Positions 10,838-12,817 of a stretch of DNA of 12,817 bases are shown piece by piece. The stretch spans positions 1 through 12,817 of the forward strand of contig JASHUB010000039.1 in the NCBI GenBank assembly GCA_030040265.1, in the 5' to 3' direction. A model generated the notes under the pieces. It made no database searches. It was not told the origin of the DNA and saw only the letters and a program-made list of their open reading frames with translations. The position numbers and the translations under genes were made by a program. The DNA is from Microcaldota archaeon (lineage in GTDB: Archaea > Micrarchaeota > Micrarchaeia > Micrarchaeales > CABMGC01). Every line of letters starts with the position of its first letter. The first letter of the stretch is position 1.

Positions 10838-11878
10838 GTGGCGACAAAACAGGAAACGCAGGGCACTATCAGTAGCATCGGCCAGATAAGGAAGGAGGAG
10901 GACTACCGGCGCAGGATAACCAGGCTGAGATACGTCCTCGCATCGATGCTGGCGTTCAGCGCGGTGGTTTTCCTGGTCATAGCCTGGCTGGCCATACTGA
11001 AGGAGGGCGCTGGCGCGTTCATCGCAACCATAGAGTCGATGAATGTCGGAGACTATCTCATAGCCTTGGGCATACTCTTCGTAGGGTACTTGATAAGGTT
11101 CCCGAAGTGGCAGGTCTACCTGAGGCGGCTGCAGATAAAGGTCGACATAGTGAAGAGCTTCCTGGTCTATCTGTCCATGTACTCGATGGACATAACCCCC
11201 GGCAGGTGGGGCAGGGCCGTGGTAGGGGTGACGCTGAACAGGCTGACCGGAGTCAGGTTCGGCAAGACGTTCCCAGCGATAGTCGCAGACATATTCACCG
11301 ACTTCCTCGGATTTGCCGTCCTGACGATCCTCGCGCTCATATTCGTGAGGAAGTACATAGTGCCATCTGTCGTCGCTGCGGTTCTTCTGATGCTCCCGTT
11401 CATTTTCATGTACCACAGGAAGCCTTTCGAGTACGCACGGAGGAAACTGAGCAGATTCAGGTTCATGAAGAAGTTCTTCGAGGTCGGAGCCATGTATTTC
11501 AAGGAGAAGGACAGGCTTGGCGGCGACGTGTACGTCTACTCGCTCCTTTACACGGTCCCTGCTATGTTTCTCAACAGCGCTTCGTTCTTCTTCATCATGC
11601 TGGCGTTCGGCGTGCACCTCACTGTGATGGACATCCCGCTGGTCGTGTTCATCTTCACGTCAGCTACGTTGTTCGGGATGATAACAGGCGTTCCGGGAAC
11701 GCTTGGCGTGACTGATGCGGTGCTTCTCGGATACTTGCTGGCATTCTTCGGAAGCGACGGGGTCACTTTCGGGGTTGCATCCGCGATAACGATCTTCTCC
11801 AGGATAGCGAACATATGGTTTGTGCAGCTGTTCGGCGGAGCGTCGCTGGCGTATACATTCAGATACTGGAAGCATTGA
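10838..11878 (+). CDS. LPG-synthase TM-region / AglD-like membrane protein
   Basis: A 346-residue polytopic membrane protein of the UPF0104 family. The family signature is visible: TPGRWGRAVVG (120-130) followed by the IVADIFTDF stretch (148-156), and GVPGTLGVTDA (284-294). Roughly eight membrane helices lie near 31-54, 72-88, 103-117, 155-171, 174-192, 233-257, 264-283, 291-305 and 308-342. The soluble lysyl-transferase domain of bacterial MprF is absent. Known relatives include haloarchaeal AglD, needed in protein N-glycosylation; many are annotated as flippases or lipid-linked sugar enzymes, so a role at the membrane is safe and the substrate is not. The GTG start at 10838 fits the TATA box and leaves a positively charged N-tail. 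It abuts the converging gene with no gap. Confidence 0.87.
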   Translation: MATKQETQGTISSIGQIRKEEDYRRRITRLRYVLASMLAFSAVVFLVIAWLAILKEGAGAFIATIESMNVGDYLIALGILFVGYLIRFPKWQVYLRRLQIKVDIVKSFLVYLSMYSMDITPGRWGRAVVGVTLNRLTGVRFGKTFPAIVADIFTDFLGFAVLTILALIFVRKYIVPSVVAAVLLMLPFIFMYHRKPFEYARRKLSRFRFMKKFFEVGAMYFKEKDRLGGDVYVYSLLYTVPAMFLNSASFFFIMLAFGVHLTVMDIPLVVFIFTSATLFGMITGVPGTLGVTDAVLLGYLLAFFGSDGVTFGVASAITIFSRIANIWFVQLFGGASLAYTFRYWKH

Positions 11879-12250
11879 TTACCTGCGCGACGGGAGGCCG
11901 AGCATGAACTCTCCCTTGTTTTGTGCCTCCTTGAGGTGTTTGCCGAGGAGTTCTGGACTCATTTCTTCGTTCTCTGCGATCACGGCGTTTCTCCTGAGCC
12001 TGCCGCCCATCGAAGTGGCCAAGACTTTTATAGTCACCTTGACGGCCTGCTCGTTCTCAAGGACCGACAGGACGGGAATCTGTATGACGATGGTGCTCGG
12101 GCCGTTGAGGGTTGTCAGTCTGATCTCGCCTATAGGCCTGCCGCCTGGAAGTATGCTGCTGGTGATCTGATAGCCTTGGGACACTGCTTCGGAAGCGACC
12201 GTGCCGCAAACCTTCTCGACCGCCGCCCTGAGGTTGACCGCTGTGCGCAT
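11879..12250 (-). CDS. Unrecognised 123-residue protein
   Basis: A 123-residue soluble protein without a family I recognise. Residues about 1-30 form a helix (LRAAVEKVCGTVASEAV). Residues about 40-85 are three or four strands (IGEIRLTTL, STIVIQIPVL, VKVTIKVLATS), and the rest is charged and helical. The alpha-plus-beta layout would fit a small binding or regulatory protein. There is no membrane segment. A TATA box at 12281-12290 lies 31-40 bases before the ATG. It follows dph5 by 30 bases on the same strand, so it may be made from both its own and the dph5 promoter. Its stop codon abuts the end of the LPG-synthase-like gene. Confidence 0.72.
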   Translation of the reverse strand: MRTAVNLRAAVEKVCGTVASEAVSQGYQITSSILPGGRPIGEIRLTTLNGPSTIVIQIPVLSVLENEQAVKVTIKVLATSMGGRLRRNAVIAENEEMSPELLGKHLKEAQNKGEFMLGLPSRR

Positions 12251-12262
12251 AGGATCAAGGAA

Positions 12263-12275
12263 AAGACTTCGTCTT
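12263..12275. repeat. Short inverted repeat between TATA box and start
   Basis: AAGAC (12263-12267) and GTCTT (12271-12275) are reverse complements around TTC. The repeat lies 5-18 bases downstream of the TATA box at 12281-12290, near the expected transcription start. It could be an operator; being short, it may be chance. Confidence 0.25.
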
Positions 12276-12280
12276 CGTTG

Positions 12281-12290
12281 TTATATAAAG
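12281..12290 (-). promoter_or_regulatory. TATA box inside the end of dph5
   Basis: The minus strand reads CTTTATATAA, 31-40 bases before the ATG at 12250. Its last three bases are the dph5 stop codon. Confidence 0.55.
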
Positions 12291-12817
12291 CTTTCTGACG
12301 CCCTGCCCATCGCCTCCTCCTCTGCGAAGTTCGGCATCGCGGGCACGATAAGGCAGACGGCCTTGCCATCCAGCGCCTTGAACATCCTATCGCCGAGGTT
12401 GCCGACCTTGAACCGGATGACCCTCTGCCCCCTTCTCCCTACGTCACCCATGGCGAGGAGCATCGTGTTGCCGGTTATGATGTCGTGCTTTTTCTCCTTC
12501 TCTGCCTTCAGCAGGAGGTTTACCGCCTCGCCGAGACTCATGTGCCTTCCCTCAAGCGGATTTATATCTAGGAGTACAAGCGTGTGCTCGTTGTTGTCCA
12601 GGTTCCTCTTTATGACATCTAGAAACGATGTTGGCCTGTACTTGTCGCTCCAGAACGGGATTGTGGTCGTCGGGCCGAACCTGTAGATGTCCAGCCCGCT
12701 CTCCCCTATTGCGGATGAGAATATCGATGGGGAATGGTAGACGCGCACCCCGATGTTCATCCTCCTGGCAGCGTCCAGGACGATGTGGTGGGTCGTGGCC
12801 ACTAGAGGGTCGCCGGG
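12281..12817 (-). CDS. dph5: Diphthine synthase, 5'-truncated by the window edge
   Basis: Uses S-adenosylmethionine to methylate the modified histidine of translation elongation factor 2, the middle step of diphthamide synthesis; cytoplasmic. The visible 178 residues begin at PGDPLVATTH, the glycine-rich SAM-binding turn of the tetrapyrrole-methylase fold. They continue with the family segment SPSIFSSAIGESGLDIYRFG, TTTIPFW, PTSFLDVIKRNL, HTLVLLDI and the C-terminal domain ending VCLIVPAMPNFAEEEAM. The family is about 250-270 residues, so some 80 N-terminal residues lie beyond 12817. A GTG inside the frame at 12802 is not the start, because the conserved PGDP turn precedes it. Confidence 0.94.
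   Translation of the reverse strand, partial: PGDPLVATTHHIVLDAARRMNIGVRVYHSPSIFSSAIGESGLDIYRFGPTTTIPFWSDKYRPTSFLDVIKRNLDNNEHTLVLLDINPLEGRHMSLGEAVNLLLKAEKEKKHDIITGNTMLLAMGDVGRRGQRVIRFKVGNLGDRMFKALDGKAVCLIVPAMPNFAEEEAMGRASESFI

Noticed and set aside
10767..10847. Longer starts of the splicing endonuclease (ATG at 10802, TTG at 10847)
   Set aside because: The TATA box at 10787-10794 would lie inside the coding sequence, and the TTG form would overlap the divergent gene. The family N-terminus matches the ATG at 10766.
10772..11617. 281-residue minus-strand frame across the LPG-synthase-like gene
   Set aside because: Its His/Arg/Glu-rich composition is typical of an antisense shadow; the plus-strand gene carries family motifs and membrane helices.
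12281..12802. GTG at 12802 as the start of dph5
   Set aside because: The frame stays open to the window edge and the bases before it encode the conserved PGDP turn, so the gene is cut by the window.
1..12817. CRISPR array, insertion sequence, prophage or rRNA
   Set aside because: I saw no regularly spaced repeats, transposase motifs, terminal inverted repeats, structural phage genes or rRNA segments. DUF1599 alone is not evidence of a prophage.

Overview
The window is a compact, gene-dense piece of an archaeal chromosome. Support comes from TATA boxes, many of them 21-40 bases before start codons; several genes that look leaderless; a tRNA-Glu without an encoded CCA end; diphthine synthase (Dph5); an archaeal-type dUTPase-like protein; a PRC-barrel protein; and a tRNA-splicing endonuclease. 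That endonuclease seems to carry three units in one chain, an arrangement known from the ultrasmall ARMAN archaea (Micrarchaeota). I therefore suspect a Micrarchaeota or related DPANN genome, but no rRNA is present to confirm it.

Layout. 1-862 (minus): two unrecognised genes, the downstream one cut by the window edge. 1028-2395 (plus): serine hydroxymethyltransferase glyA. 2469-3053 (plus): a weakly ankyrin-like protein, overlapping tail-to-tail with a GNAT acetyltransferase (3043-3588, minus). 3675-4238 (plus): dCTP deaminase dcd, abutting tail-to-tail a divergent relative that is probably a dUTPase (4239-4808, minus). 4866-6962 (minus): a two-domain ThyX followed by an unknown beta-rich protein. 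7091-7234 (plus): a 47-residue membrane protein. 7236-8673 (minus): a tRNA-Glu, an SDR oxidoreductase and a DUF218 protein in one probable transcript. 8713-9530 (minus): a PRC-barrel protein and a DUF1599/MazG-like protein. 9609-10766 (minus): tRNA-splicing endonuclease, divergent from an LPG-synthase/AglD-type membrane protein (10838-11878, plus). 11879-12817 (minus): an unknown protein behind a 5'-truncated dph5.

How the genes work together. The clearest theme is dTMP synthesis. Dcd converts dCTP to dUTP, the Dut-like protein would make dUMP, ThyX would methylate dUMP, and GlyA supplies the one-carbon unit on folate. A probable nucleotide pyrophosphohydrolase (DUF1599) lies nearby. These genes sit on both strands with separate promoters, so this is a neighbourhood and not an operon. 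A second theme is translation: tRNA-Glu, the splicing endonuclease and Dph5.

I see no insertion sequence, CRISPR array, phage gene or origin. The best leads are the split catalytic signature in ThyX, the dcd/dut pair, the three-unit endonuclease, the 47-residue protein and the tRNA-led transcript.
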